Source: Brachionus manjavacas | Lineage: Eukaryota; Rotifera; Eurotatoria; Ploima; Brachionidae | DNA: 64,000 bases | Direction of reading: 5' to 3' | NCBI GenBank assembly: GCA_019054805.1 | Contig: JAHQIY010000011.1 | Span: 1,369,001-1,433,000 of the forward strand | Notes under the pieces: model-generated | What the model saw: only the letters and a program-made list of their open reading frames with translations | Told to the model about the DNA's origin: nothing | The model's database searches: none | In this document: positions 13,936-26,423 of the stretch, one piece after another | Numbering within the stretch: position 1 is the stretch's first letter | Layout: the number at the start of each line of letters is the position of its first letter | Program-made: the position numbers and the translations under genes

Positions 13936-15549
13936 AATGTGACACAACATAGCACTTTTTTATTTGCTTGCATTTTAATATATGCTGAGAATATGAGATT
14001 TTGGGAAAGATGGACTACTAAAACCATTTTCAGAATAGAGATTCATGGCATACTTTTTCAAAAGCTTTGGGAAGTCAAGGAACACCAAACTCAAAACCCT
14101 TTTCTAAGTTTTTGCTAACAAAATTTACTACTTCAAGAAGATTAGTTGAAACATATTTTCCAGTATGAAATAAAAAGTGTGAAATTAAAAATTTTATAAT
14201 TTCATTATGAGAATTTTGCATTAAAATTTTCACAGAGAATTTATTAACAAAAGTCTATCGAAAAAAGATCTAGAATTTTTCCTTCTTTAGTCTAAATTAA
14301 TCGAAAAAAGCATATTTTCAACATTTAGTGCTAATTCGGATTTAATCATACCTCAAAAGGTTATTAAAAAAATTTATTTAATTCAAATTTCTATTAAAGA
14401 CAAAAATCAATATATATAATGTATCTATAAGCTTGAAAAAATAATTTTAGCCTTAAAAATACTGAAAAGGGAAGTAGCATCAACGACTGACAAATTTTGT
14501 AACTTGATGTAAAACAAATAACCTGAAGACTTTTTTTAGGAAGTGTTGTTTTGGATTTTTAATACAGCTAATTCGTAAACAAGAAAGAGTTTTGAACTAA
14601 AAATATTACTATGATTCTCGAAAAGAATCATCAACTCAACGCATTTCTGAGTTGTCTTTTTCAAAATACTTGGGGGCTGTTAAATTTTGTGACCAATTGA
14701 TCTTATTTCTTTTCTAATTAAATAATTAATTAGTAATAAATTATTTATGTGGACAAAAAAAATTTTTGCAAAAACTTAGATAGCAATTTGGTCAGAAAAT
14801 TTACCTTTCATTTTAAAAATAATTAAATTTTTATCCAGTTGTTGTGATTTTCTATCAATTTTTTAATAATTTCAATCTGGTTAAAAAAATGAGATTTTTT
14901 ATCATTTTAACTGTTAAATTTGATTAATTTTTTATTTTTTCCACATTTATCAATTGTAAAATTGTAACTTTAATCTGGTCGAGCAAGATGATATCGGAAT
15001 TTTTATGTAAAAAAAAAAAAATTATTATTACGCTTAGATTCAATACACTAAGTATCTTTTACTCACTTTGTATAAATGCAGCAAATAATAGTCAATCTTC
15101 TATCATCTGATTTGAGACTGGTCTTGACAATTTATGTTCTTTTTTTTGTTGTTCCTAATTTTTTTTGTCTTTCTCCTGGAGGAGGTTAATTGATTACAAA
15201 TAAAATAATAAAAATAACTATATTCAATATTTTGTTTAGAAAAGTCTTTCTTTTCATCAGTTAAATTTTTATTTTTCAGAAAAATTATTTTTTATCAGAA
15301 AATTTATTTAGAAAACGTAAAAATCAAAAATGTGAATCATAGAATAACAAAAAAAATTAATTTTTTTTGGTGGTTGACAAATTTCATTTTCATTAACCAT
15401 TAATGGAATTATTTGAGAAGCTTGATATCGAGAGAAATAGGTTCAAGAGTTGCTGGTTTTGGATTTGGTATAATTGCATCTTGATTCACTGCAAAATCTT
15501 CAATATTTTACAGTGAATCAAGATGACGTTAAAATACAGGCCTAGTTTT
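13936..15549. other. AT-rich interval with one lone transposon end
   Basis: No gene seen. At about 14671 the sequence 'gggggctgttaaattttgtg' matches the terminal inverted repeats of the element at 46535-47033, suggesting a solo or decayed copy running to the right. Around 15440-15520 a short local hairpin ('cttgattcactg' and its complement) is present. Confidence 0.45.
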
Positions 15550-16575
15550 GGGTCTCCTCCAATAGGTGACCAAGCGGTCACGAAATATGTGACCAATTCA
15601 ATTTCTCTCATTTGGTGACCAACAGTGGTCACGTATATTTGACCATGGAAATAGGTGACCAATATTTTGAAGACAACGGTCACGTAACGAGTACATAGGT
15701 CACCAAATGAATGACAATGGTCACATGAATTTAATAAAATATTATTACAAAATTTAAGTTAATTTTATAAAATGAATTTTATTTACTTATTATTATTAAT
15801 TTCAAATTTTTATTATAATCAATTTTTTGATGAAACAGCAAATTTTATAAAAAATATTGTTAGATTTTATATTAAATCCAAAAACAATTTTAAAACTATT
15901 CTAAAAATTAAAAATTAAAAATGAATGAACAATTTAAAGATTCCGAAGAATATAATATTTTTAATATGTTACGCGAAATTGGTGCAGTGCATTTTTCACA
16001 AGTCTGTTCTAAATCCAATTGTCCTAAGTATCAAAGAGAAATGGAACTTCGATTTAGAACAAGGGGAAAAGACTCCAAAGAAAAAATTTTGACTTGGCGT
16101 TGTACTGGTTATAAATGTGGCACGTAAAAGTCAGTTTGGGAAGGTTCTTTTTTTTCATTATTTAGAAAAAAAATAAATGTTATCATGTTATTGATTAAAT
16201 GTTGGGCGGCTCAATTAACAATTGCTAAAACGCGCATAATTGCAGGTGATAACGTTAGTGAAAATATGATAGCTGGTTTCTTTGAAAAGTTAAGACAGCT
16301 TTGTTCATTAAGTTTAGATAAGAATTAAAAAAAAATTTTTTCTTTTTTTTTTAAATTTAAGTGGTCACGAAATGACGTCGATGGTCACATAATGAGTTTA
16401 AGTGGTCACATAAACAACATGTTGGTCACCTAAATAATTTAATTTTAAAATTTATTTAAATATTGGTCACCTATTTCCATGGTCAAATATACGTGACCAC
16501 TGTTGGTCACCAAATGAGAGAAATTGAATTGGTCACATATTTCGTGACCGCTTGGTCACCTATTGGGGGAGACCC
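15550..16575. mobile_element. Merlin-like DNA transposon, 1,026 bp, 8-bp target duplication
   Basis: Terminal inverted repeats of about 115 bp start GGGTCTCC and end GGAGACCC. They are flanked by perfect 8-bp direct copies of CTAGTTTT at 15542-15549 and 16576-16583. An 8-9-bp duplication with G-rich ends, together with the transposase fragment inside, is typical of Merlin (IS1016-type) elements. Both ends are packed with the hexamer GGTCAC or its complement GTGACC, roughly nine per side. These could be transposase binding sites (inference). The arms are nearly identical, so the insertion looks fairly young. Confidence 0.88.
15921..16327 (+). pseudogene. truncated Merlin/ISXO2-type transposase N-terminus
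   Basis: The 68-aa frame from the ATG at 15921 has two Cys pairs (CSKSNC and, later, CTGYKC) around a basic segment with TWRC. This is the zinc-ribbon arrangement at the start of ISXO2/Merlin transposases. After the stop at 16127 the next sense reads VWEGSFFSLF and then IAKTRIIAGDNVSENMI and FFEKLRQLC, which fits the region following the ribbon in that family. The DDE catalytic part is missing, so the element cannot encode its own transposase. Confidence 0.7.
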
Positions 16576-16739
16576 CTAGTTTTTAATGGTTTACCTCTTT
16601 TACGTTTTTTAAAAAACGGGTGACAACTTTAAAATGTCATAACTCCTTTAATATTTATCAAAATAAAACGAAATTTTGAGAGAATTTATCATTTTTATTC
16701 TTGTTTTTATTTATGCTTTTATCTTTTACAATAAGTCCA

Positions 16740-17640
16740 TTTCTTCAAATATTATTGATTCGTTTGGATGTAGAGGCCAAAAGGTCCTATACGAGATTTT
16801 GGTCCATTTTTCTTGTACAAAGTTGTATTTTATTCCTTGGTTCATCTAAGTTTTTTGCTCAAAAGCCATTCTCATACACTTTCCCCTTTACCAAAAATCA
16901 TCAATTGGTCGTACTTCTGGCACATTTTCAGGGTTTTCGCATTTTTGCAAAAATTTGATATTTTTGTCTATCAAGTAGTTGACCACTGCATTGGCATAAT
17001 GAGAGCTTGCCAAGTCGGGCCAGAACTTATAGTTGCCTTCTGTATGATGCTATTTAATAAACGGAATGACTCCACGCTTTATAAAGTCTAAATAAACAGT
17101 TTGGTTGACTGCAAGTCCACTTTTTGGTATGTTTGGTGCCGAAATACCCCTCTCAGAAATGACCAAGCAAACAAGTAATTTCTGCTGAAATTTCTTAACT
17201 GGGGTATATTTTGTACTTGCTTGTGTTGCAGCAATGTTACTTGAGTAAAATATATCATTTCCATTGATTTCACCATGACTGAGAGTGAAATAGAATTCTT
17301 CGTCTAAAATCCAGGAAATATTTGGATTTTTTAAATAAAAATTTCTACATTTAACTCTAGCTACTTTTTTTAGCGTTTCGGTTCGGTAAAGGATTTTCAT
17401 CTTTTTCCAGGTTTTATTTGAAGCTTCTTCAACAATTTTGAGATCATTTTCTGGCTTATATCAAGCTATTTGGCTGCTTGACGCTGACTGATGTTGTCTT
17501 TGTGATAAAAAGCCTTTTTTAGATTGAGTTGTTTTTAGTTACTTTTTCGGTGTTTGACCAGATCCTTGTTTCCTTTCTGGTGAAAAATATTCACTACATT
17601 TTAAAATTCGGTTAACAGTACTCATTATTTTTTCGTTAAC
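16740..17640 (-). pseudogene. decayed Tc1/mariner-superfamily transposase
   Basis: On the minus strand 17400-17050 reads ISWILDEEFYFTLSH (first catalytic Asp), then GNDIFYSS, KKFQQKLLVCLVISERG and SGLAVNQTVY. In another frame 17040-16890 reads KFWPDLASSHYANAVVNYL (second Asp) and VPEVRPIDDFW (third acidic residue). Upstream, towards 17640, there are worn traces of the helix-turn-helix part. At least one frameshift and several stops separate the pieces. The order and spacing are those of a D..D..D/E transposase of the Tc1/mariner (IS630) group; it is inactive. Confidence 0.8.
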
Positions 17641-18089
17641 AGTACTCATTATTTTTAAGTGATCTATTTTCGTTAAAAAACGCGTACACGCAAATTCTTG
17701 AGGCCTCTTCTTTAGATGAATTTATTTTGGTCATTTTTAATTCAAATTGAATATTTTTTTTTCTTTTCATATCTAAAATTAAATTTACTACAAGAATATG
17801 GAAAGATATTTAAAAAAAAATTATTGCAAATGATACTCAAAGTTCGTCTAAAGATTTTAAGTTGTCACCCGTTATTGATAAACATTTTGCTTGTAGAGGT
17901 ACTTGGCAGAGATTTAGCCTACTTGACCCCGCTATGATATGTTTACAAGCTTGACCCTAAATTAACGTTCAAACCACATTTTCAAGAATTTGAAAAAAAC
18001 TAACTTCCAACTTACAACCCGGTGCATCAAAAATTTCAAAAAAATTGGTCAAAAAAAATTAGTTCTTCTCTTAAAAATTAAAAAAAAAA

Positions 18090-18510
18090 TACTGTTCACA
18101 AAAAAATGTGATCATGATCATAGGTCTCATGACCAAAATTTGATCACCATAAATTTTTGTGATCACCAAATGATTTTGCTGATCACAAAATTTTTTTTTT
18201 TTCCTTTAGCGATTTTAAAATATTAAATTGTTGTTAATGTGTAAAAAAATAAAAAAAATAGTTTTTCAGTACAGAAAACTACAGGCATAAAAAAAATTTA
18301 AAACAGAATATTTGCTAAGCTAGAAAATGGAAAGTGTAAAAGAAATTTTTAATAAGATTATGGGTTTAGGAATTGTACATACGTCATTCAATTGTACTAA
18401 AGCCAATTGTAAAAAATTTGGTCAACAAATGAAGCTAAGTACCTCAAATGGGCCTCATATTGTAAAATTACGTCTCTTGGTAACTTTACACATAAGGCAG
18501 TAAACCATTC
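18090..18510 (+). mobile_element. Merlin-like element fragment
   Basis: At 18100-18200 the sixfold motif GTGATC/GATCAC replaces the GGTCAC seen in the 15.5-kb element. From the ATG at 18327 a frame reads MESVKEIFNKIMGLGIVHTS, then FNCTKANCKKFGQQMKLST. This resembles the start of the transposase at 15921 (two short helices, then Cys-x(4)-Cys). No second arm was located, so this is a broken relative of a different subfamily. Confidence 0.5.
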
Positions 18511-19200
18511 GTATAATTTTTGGATCCCAATTCTGGAACTTGCACTAATCGAATTGATTTTAATTACTTTAATTTTTTTTTTTTTTTTAAAAGTCACTAA
18601 AATTGAAAAATTTAGAGAAAAAAATATTTTTTTTTTTTTCAATTTTTTAATGTCAAATGATTTAATAGACATAATGTTTAAAAAGACTTTAAAATGACTT
18701 TTTTTTTTGACTTTTGCCCAAGTCTGCAAATCACCACTGTAAATTAATTCAAATTTCATTTTTCAATTGGAATTTAATTTTGATTTAAATTTAACAGGAC
18801 AATGACTCATATTCTTAGATCCAGTCCTGGTAATTTAAGTTAAGAATCCGAACTGAGACTTGGACCGAAAGAGGGACCATGACCATTTGAATATCACTAA
18901 TCTATTCTATTAAAAATAATTGAAGCTTTAGTTTTATCCAAATAAATGGGAAAAAAATTTTGTATCAAATATTTTTTACAGACATTTTCCTATATTAGAA
19001 ATAATTTAATTTTTCAATTTTTTCTTTGTTTAATTTAGAAAATTTTTTTTTTAATGGGAGAGATTTTTAAAAATTTTGTGCAAAAAAGCAAAAAAAATTT
19101 ATTAATTTTATTTTTGAAAAATATTAAAAATAATTTAAAAATCTAATTATTGAAAATTAATGTCTCAATTCTCTTTTTTTTACATTTAAAAACATCTTTG
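18511..19200. other. AT-rich intergenic sequence, 3' side of the EGF-Hog gene
   Basis: No gene seen. Near 19100 the minus strand has AATAAA-like sequence that could serve polyadenylation of the EGF-Hog gene ending at 19201. Confidence 0.4.
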
Positions 19201-22200
19201 CTAAAATGAGACAATATAAGATGAAAATGGTATATAGGGAAGCAAATTGAGAAAAAATTTGCAGTACCAAAATATGCCAGTATTTTCATCGTTGGAGCTC
19301 TGCTCACGTGTGTAATCAGATGTGAAATATTTAAAATAATCAACATTCATATATTTTGATAGGAAAATAATTGGTTTAAATAGATAATGCGCCAAGTCGT
19401 TTACCACTGTGTTTGCATAGCACGATGCCAAGATTGAATTTACGTATACAGTGCCAGTTTCTGTCAACGGTGCAAACGCTCCTGACTCCATAACTTCTTC
19501 TTTCTGCACCAATCTATCGTACTCAAAAAGCAAGTTTGACTCTTTTTTCTCAGTAATCAATAAATCATTTAATTTCAGGTGTTTGGCGAAAACAAACTCT
19601 ATTTTTTCACTACCTTGCTTCACTCTTGCTATAAAGTGCAATGGAGAAATGGTCAATGTCTTGTTGGACGACGTGGTCAGCTTAATGTAACTTGCAATTA
19701 TGTTGCGATTTTCGTGCAAATATGTCACAAATCTAGAATATTTCCATTCATTTTCGGATCTGTCAAACGTCTTGATGTAGTCACCACGCTTTAAATCTGA
19801 TATTTTGACAGTACCACGATCACGTGTCGAAACCAATGTGTCACCAGAAAAGCAAACTTTGAAAATTAAATTTTTTCATAAAATTAAAGATAAAATAATT
19901 GCTCTTTTAAACTAATAAATAAATACCAAATACAGTTCAAGATAAAAAAATTTTTATCAAATGAACCTGATCATTGTTTACTGAATTGATTTAAATAAAT
20001 AAATTAATCAAATTTTTTAGAAACTTGTATATTTTTTACTAGTTTAGAAAAAAATTTTCTTTTAAAAAAAGCAAGATTATTTACTAATACTTCAAAATTT
20101 TATATCTCTAAATAATTATTTATTTTTGTTAATTTCCTTTTTAAAAGCAAAAAATTCACATAATAATCTGTTAAAAACATATAAATTGATATTTTAAGTC
20201 TTTTTTTAATCAATTAAATAAAGAATTATCTTGTTCGTATGATAAAAAAGCTCTGTAAAATATTTATTGCGACAAAGAATGACAAATATATCACATCATT
20301 ACATCTTGTACATATCTTTAATATAGAACTTGAAATTAATTTATTTATCATTTACATTCTCCACCTGAAAACCTTTGATTAGCAACCAATTTTATCTTTT
20401 TTATTTTTCAATTAATTCTTCAACATTAATTCAAAACAATTGATAGAACTATATCTTGTTTTACTCATACATTTAAATGCTGAGGAATCTCTTTTACTCA
20501 TTCAAAGTACAGAAAAATCTAAAATTTAAAAAAAAAAATTTTAATTTTTAAAAATGACAAATAATATCAATTAATTAAAAAAACGATGAAGTAATAATTA
20601 AGAATCTAGACGTTAGAATGTCAAAAGCAAGTTGAAGACAATTTAAGACCAATTATGAATATCAAAATCTTGAATTAATTTTAGATTGTAATATTTTTTA
20701 TTTTTAAAGTTTTTCAATGCTAATTAATTTTATTTTTTTTGAATTTTGAAATTTTTGAGTTTTAAGGTTCACAAAAAATCTAATTGAAAAAAAGGTTGAA
20801 AAAAAGGTATAGAGAAAGCCTTTTCCTTCAGATGAAGAAAAAAATTTTTATTAATTTTAATCATCAACTGGTCTGACTACAAGAGAAAAAAAATGACCTA
20901 GCCTTTTTAACAATTATTTTTATTTTCATGAGAATTATCAAGAATAATGCTCAAGTAAAATATTCCATAAATGTTAAAATGTGGGAATAAAATTTAAATT
21001 TTATTTAATTAATTAAATTTACTAGTTTAGATGATTAACAACCTCTTTTTTTAATTAATTATAGTTTTTATTATTGAAATTATTTTTCTTTTTTGAAAAT
21101 TTTTTAAAATTTTTTAAATCGAAAGAAAATTCTAACTTTATAGAATTTTATAAAAAAAGCTTTTATTTATGGCAAAAGCTTTTTCCATCGACTTGATTCT
21201 TTCTTCTTCCTTTGCTAAATAAAAATTTGCCAGGTATAAAAAAAGAAAAAGAAACTACCGAGGAAAGGAAACGAAACGAAATGTACAAATTAATTTTAGT
21301 TTGTTAGTTCCTTTTTTTAATTTGATTTTTCAAAAATTTTAATTTAAGTTTTAATTCTGGACCATTTTTTTTTCATACTGCAACCTACCTAAATTTTAAC
21401 AAAAAATATCTTAATTAAGAAATGAAGAAAATTAACACTGAAAAATCTCAATAAATTTTTGGTATATATTTTTTTTTTATCAATCTCTGTTCTATTAGGT
21501 TATAAGTTTTTAAATGAATAAAATAATAATTAAATTAATCAGATTTTGTATTTTAAAATGTACCATTCCAATTTAAGATATGTACAATACTATACTTTTA
21601 TTTATGGCAAAAGCTTTTTCCATCGACTTGATTCTTTCTTCTTCCTTTGCTAAATAAAAATTTGCCAGGTATAAAAAAAGAAAAAGAAACTACCGAGGAA
21701 AGGAAACGAAACGAAATGTACAAATTAATTTTAGTTTGTTAGTTCCTTTTTTTTTAATTTGATTTTTCAAAAATTTTAATTTAAGTTTTAATTCTGGACC
21801 ATTTTTTTTTCATACTGCAACCTACCTAAATTTTAACAAAAAATATCTTAATTAAGAAATGAAGAAAATTAACACTGAAAAATCTCAATAAATTTTTGGT
21901 ATATATTTTTTTTTTATCAATCTCTGTTCTATTAGGTTATAAGTTTTTAAATGAATAAAATAATAATTAAATTAATCAGATTTTGTATTTTAAAATGTAC
22001 CATTCCAATTTAAGATATGTACAATACTATACTTTTATTTATGGCAAAAGCTTTTTCCATCGACTTGATTCTTTCTTCTTCCTTTGCTAAATAAAAATTT
22101 GCCAGGTATAAAAAAAGAAAAAGAAACTACCGAGGAAAGGAAACGAAACGAAATGTACAAATTAATTTTAGTTTGTTAGTTCCTTTTTTTAATTTGATTT

Positions 22201-25200
22201 TTCAAAAATTTTAATTTAAGTTTTAATTCTGGACCATTTTTTTCATACTGCAACCTACCTAAATTTTAACAAAAAATATCTTAATTAAGAAATGAAGAAA
22301 ATTAACACTGAAAAATCTCAATAAATTTTTGGTATATATTTTTTTTTTATCAATCTCTGTTCTATTAGGTTATAAGTTTTTAAATGAATAAAATAATAAT
22401 TAAATTAATCAGATTTTGTATTTTAAAATGTACCATTCCAATTTAAGATATGTACAATACTATACTTTTATTTATGGCAAAAGCTTTTTCCATCGACTTG
22501 ATTCTTTCTTCTTCCTTTGCTAAATAAAAATTTGCCAGGTATAAAAAAAGAAAAAGAAACTACCGAGGAAAGGAAACGAAACGAAATGTACAAATTAATT
22601 TTAGTTTGTTAGTTCCTTTTTTTAATTTGATTTTTCAAAAATTTTAATTTAAGTTTTAATTCTGGACCATTTTTTTCATACTGCAACCTACCTAAATTTT
22701 AACAAAAAATATCTTAATTAAGAAATGAAGAAAATTAACACTGAAAAATCTCAATAAATTTTTGGTATATATTTTTTTTTTATCAATCTCTGTTCTATTA
22801 GGTTATAAGTTTTTAAATGAATAAAATAATAATTAAATTAATCAGATTTTGTATTTTAAAATGTACCATTCCAATTTAAGATATGTACAATACTATACTT
22901 TAAACGATTGTTAAAATAATCTTTTAAAAATTTATCTCAAAAAATTGATCATCTTGATCTGTTCAATAAAAATTTACAAATATGTGCTAAGCTAAGATTT
23001 TGAAAAAAATAAAATTTTTAGTCAAATTTTCTTTTTTCCCCCATTTTTAAGTGTAACAGAACAATTTTTTCTTACCTAAGGTACTGCAGCTCGGTCCAGA
23101 ATAACTTGATGCACACTCGCAATAATAATTTCCATTCGGATCCCGCTTACACACTCCATATTTACATCTAGGGTTGCATTTTTCGACCTCGCAGAATGGA
23201 CCCTCATAGCCAGACGTAATGCATGCGCACTGATACTGGCCAGACTGGTTCAAAACGCATTGTCCATAAGCGCACGCTTTAGTCTGACAAGTCTGACTTT
23301 TTGGCTGATCACAGAGCAGACCGGTGAAATCGGCAGTACAATTGCATTCAAAGGCGAGAGTTCTTCGCTTGAGACAAATGCCATTGTTCATGCAGTTGAC
23401 TCTTTGACATGGGTTAAAAACAACTTCGCAATTTTTGCCAATGGTCCATTCCGGACATTGACATCTATAATCTTAAAAATAAAAAATTAATCTTTTTCAA
23501 TTTTATTTTTATTTTTTTTACCAGTAAGACCGATTGGCACACAAATGCCATCTCGTTGACATGGATTGGAGGCACAAGCACCGACCAAATTTTGACGACA
23601 TCCAAGACCACCATAAGAACCATTGCATGCACATGTGTACGAATTTTGGTCTTGTTTGATACAAGTGCCATAGTTGTAGCAAGGCTTACTAGAACATGGA
23701 TCTGTGTTTGTGAGTGAGGACTTTTCACAAAATTCGCCATATGTATTCTAAAGAAAATAATTTATTAAAAAAAATTAAATTAATAAAAATTTTTTAATTA
23801 CGGCTGAACAATGGCATACAAACGAGCCGTCGCGGTCCTCACAGGTTGAACCAATCCAGCAAGGACGCAACTCACATCCGTATTTCAGCTTTTCTTCAGG
23901 TCTTAAAGTCATTAGATTTATTTCACATCTCGGACCGATAAAATCTTTATTACATAAGCAAATTTGTTCTATACTAGCTGCAGGACGTGATATTAGAACA
24001 CCTCCGTTTAGGCACTGTTGAGACACTTGGCAATCTTGAAATTAATTTGAAAAGATAAAAAACTCAAGTTTGAGAGGATTATTTTAAAAATATTCATTTG
24101 ATAAAACAAGTTTTAAACCATTATATTTTAAAATTAAGCTCGTCTTTAAATAAATTAGAATTAAATAAAGATATTATTGAAAATTAACCCTTCAAAATTT
24201 TTGTTGGGCTTAAAATTTTTAATTTTTTACCTGATATTTTGGAAATCAAAAATTTGCTTACTTTGTCTCTTAAATAAATAAATCTTAAATAAATCTTAAC
24301 TTTAAGTCATCTTTTCTGTTAAATTTAATTGAATTCTTTTTAAAATTTTTTCTTTCTTAAAAAAATAATTGAATATAAGAAATATTTTTAAAATTTGCAA
24401 AATTTTTTTTTGGTGAAAAAAATGTATGACTTTGAGAGCTAACAAATATTGTAAATAATGTAAGTGAGATGGTATGAAGGTGTCGCTTTTTGTTTTCCAA
24501 ATACCAAAAATGAAATTGAATCTTTGGGTGTTAGAAAGAAGAGCAGATTCTAAAAAATAAAATAATAAAAACAGAATTTATCTAAAAATATTTATGTCGA
24601 AAGATGAAAGATTGTTTTTCAAGCTTGACTCTAGCTTTATTAAAACCAATTTAAATTAAAAAATTGGATTTTTTAAATATTGGAAATTTTTCTCTCAAGG
24701 AAAAATAATCACTAACATTTAATAATTTAATTTAAAAAATAGACTTTCATAAGCTAAAGTATATTATATTAAATTATATTATAGTTGAAAATCTATTAAA
24801 CCCTTGATTATTCTAAAATGCAATTCATTTATTATTGCTTATCACCTAATCTGTTAAATTTCAGGTTAATTAAATATTAAAAAATTATTTTTTAATCTTT
24901 GATTAACAAATATAAATCTTTTAAAGAAAATTAAAAATTAATGTAGAACCAAACTGAATTTAAAAACAAAATTTAATTGAGACTTGAATCGTCTCTGTAT
25001 TAGTTTATTCTTTAAATTTATTAATAATAATAATAATAATAATAAAGCTACGGCAAGCAAGCTTGCTGAGACGGCCTATGGTAGCACACTACACAATAAA
25101 AGGAAATGAAATAAGAGAAACTGACAGGATTTTGTAATCTAATAGACATAATTGGTAACTTTGATATACAAAACAATACACAAAATAAAGAGTCAAAAAA

Positions 25201-26423
25201 TTAGAAGAAACTGAGAGGGGTATATAATAAAGAAATTAAAAAGAAATATGAATAAAATTATTATTAAATATTATTTTAAAATAACTTATGAAAATATAGT
25301 GTAATTTAATTTTCATACTTTTAAATTTTTTAAAATTTTCTTAGAGGCTGGAAAAAGGCGATACATTCAATAATTCAGCTGGTTATTTAACACTTTAAAA
25401 TTTAAGACACTTTAAAATTTAATAAAAAATTCAGACTCTCAATAGCTTTAAGTACTTTACCAAAAAAAAGGAATTCTCGTAACAAGATTATCTAACTAAT
25501 ACTGAAAATATCTAATTAAGGGATTTAATTTGCATTCATGTCTAGCTGAATTGTACTAGCTGTAATATCTATATCAATAATAGAGAAGACATTTTGAATC
25601 ATTGAATTTATAGATGATTCTTTTACGGCCATGTTTTAGGAAGTTTTGGGTAACCGTAGAAAGCATACCAAAAATGAACCAAAATTGTTTTGAGCTATTT
25701 TCCTTTTAGGAATCGAGATTTGAGAAAATTCCATTTATAAAAAAATTCGAGAAAAAATTTTGAACTGAAAGGCACATGGAGCTCTTCCTGTTTTTCTAGC
25801 TTTAATTTTTACCCTTTTTCTGCACAAAATAGATGTCAATTGTACTTTACCATTTTGAAGAAACGCAAAAAATACCAATATTTAGGGAATTTTATTTTTT
25901 TTTAATTTAAAAAAATGCTGATTTGATCATGTGAATTTACCATTTATTGCATGAATTTACTTAAAATCATTCTTTAATCAATGAAAGGGAAAAATCTATT
26001 AAAATGGAAAATTACTAAAAAATTCTTTTTTTGGGTTTTTAATATAATTCTCTGATTACTAACTGAATCTATTATTTACTGAATCTCACGTAAATTAATG
26101 TTAAAAAAGGCTAATTCAAATGATCAAACTAACTCTTAAGTCTCTTAAATTTAAGCTCGATAAATTAATTTTTTTTAAAAATATTCTTTTGTTCCTTTTT
26201 TAATTTTTTGAAATTGAAGCAAAATGTAGCGTAAATTTTGATGGTTTGGATGGATGTTAATTTGCGATTCTTCATTCAATCCTGTAAAGAAAATGCCTCA
26301 TTAAGTTGATAAAACATTTTAATCAGACTAAAGAATTAATATAAAAATTAAAATTTGAATTTTTTTACTTGATAGATAGATGGTTGTGAGCACGACTAAA
26401 GCACGAAAAGCGATATTAGTCAT
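19201..26423 (-). CDS. secreted multi-EGF protein with C-terminal hedgehog-type Hog (Hint) domain
   Basis: Five minus-strand exons join with matching phases: 26423-26369, 24034-23802, 23747-23522, 23471-23076, 19856-19201; product 521 aa. Exon 1 encodes a signal peptide (MTNIAFRALVVLTTIYLS). Residues about 19-303 form seven EGF-like domains with regular Cys spacing, for example NPCQRVNCMNNGIC. At 305 the Hint domain begins with CFSGDTLV, whose Cys is the expected autoprocessing nucleophile. It keeps T372 and H377 in LTISPLHF. It also has the hedgehog-specific SGAFAPLTETGTV and the ASCYA block with its Cys at about 449, followed by the 'FWY' region typical of Hog C-termini. By analogy with hedgehog the protein should cleave itself before Cys305, perhaps adding a lipid to the EGF part. 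No hedgehog signalling (HedgeN) domain is seen. The link of exon 1 to exon 2 rests only on phase; the other joins are strong. The 3.2-kb last intron contains the tandem array. Confidence 0.85.
21160..22900. repeat. tandem array, four near-identical units of about 435 bp
   Basis: Units begin near 21160, 21595, 22032 and 22465 (lengths about 435, 437, 433 and 433). Each starts 'cttttatttatggcaaaagc' and ends '...gtacaatactata'. Units differ almost only in the length of T runs. The array lies wholly in the intron between the EGF and Hog exons of the minus-strand gene. No ORF is conserved in the unit. Such identity implies recent amplification. Confidence 0.95.
24039..26368. other. intron 1 of the EGF-Hog gene
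   Basis: AT-rich sequence between the signal-peptide exon and the first EGF exon. It contains a LINE 3' end at 25022-25110. A possible extra small exon near 26285-26240 (minus) was considered but has no donor. Otherwise nothing recognised. Confidence 0.5.
25022..25110 (-). repeat. LINE 3'-end fragment with (TAA)n tail
   Basis: A trinucleotide tract at about 25023-25046 is followed by 'aaagctacggcaag...gcttgctgagacggcctatggtagc'. This parallels 1457-1560, where the same kind of tract precedes the 3' UTR of the LINE at 1678-2261. Only the 3' UTR end is present, as expected for a severely 5'-truncated insertion on the minus strand. Confidence 0.65.

Noticed and set aside
16701-17091. Plus-strand ORFs at 16.7-17.1 kb
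   Set aside because: They overlap the minus-strand Tc1/mariner transposase remains, which carry the family motifs.
17990-18226. 78-aa plus-strand ORF
   Set aside because: It crosses the GTGATC-studded end of the Merlin-like fragment and is lysine/isoleucine noise.
21160-22900. The tandem array as a CRISPR or satellite array
   Set aside because: The 435-bp units have no unique spacers, and four copies in one intron of an animal gene are a local tandem duplication rather than a CRISPR locus or an established satellite.
26235-26290. Possible extra exon of the EGF-Hog gene on the minus strand
   Set aside because: It has an acceptor in the right phase but no GT donor before a stop, and the signal-peptide exon joins the first EGF exon directly in phase.
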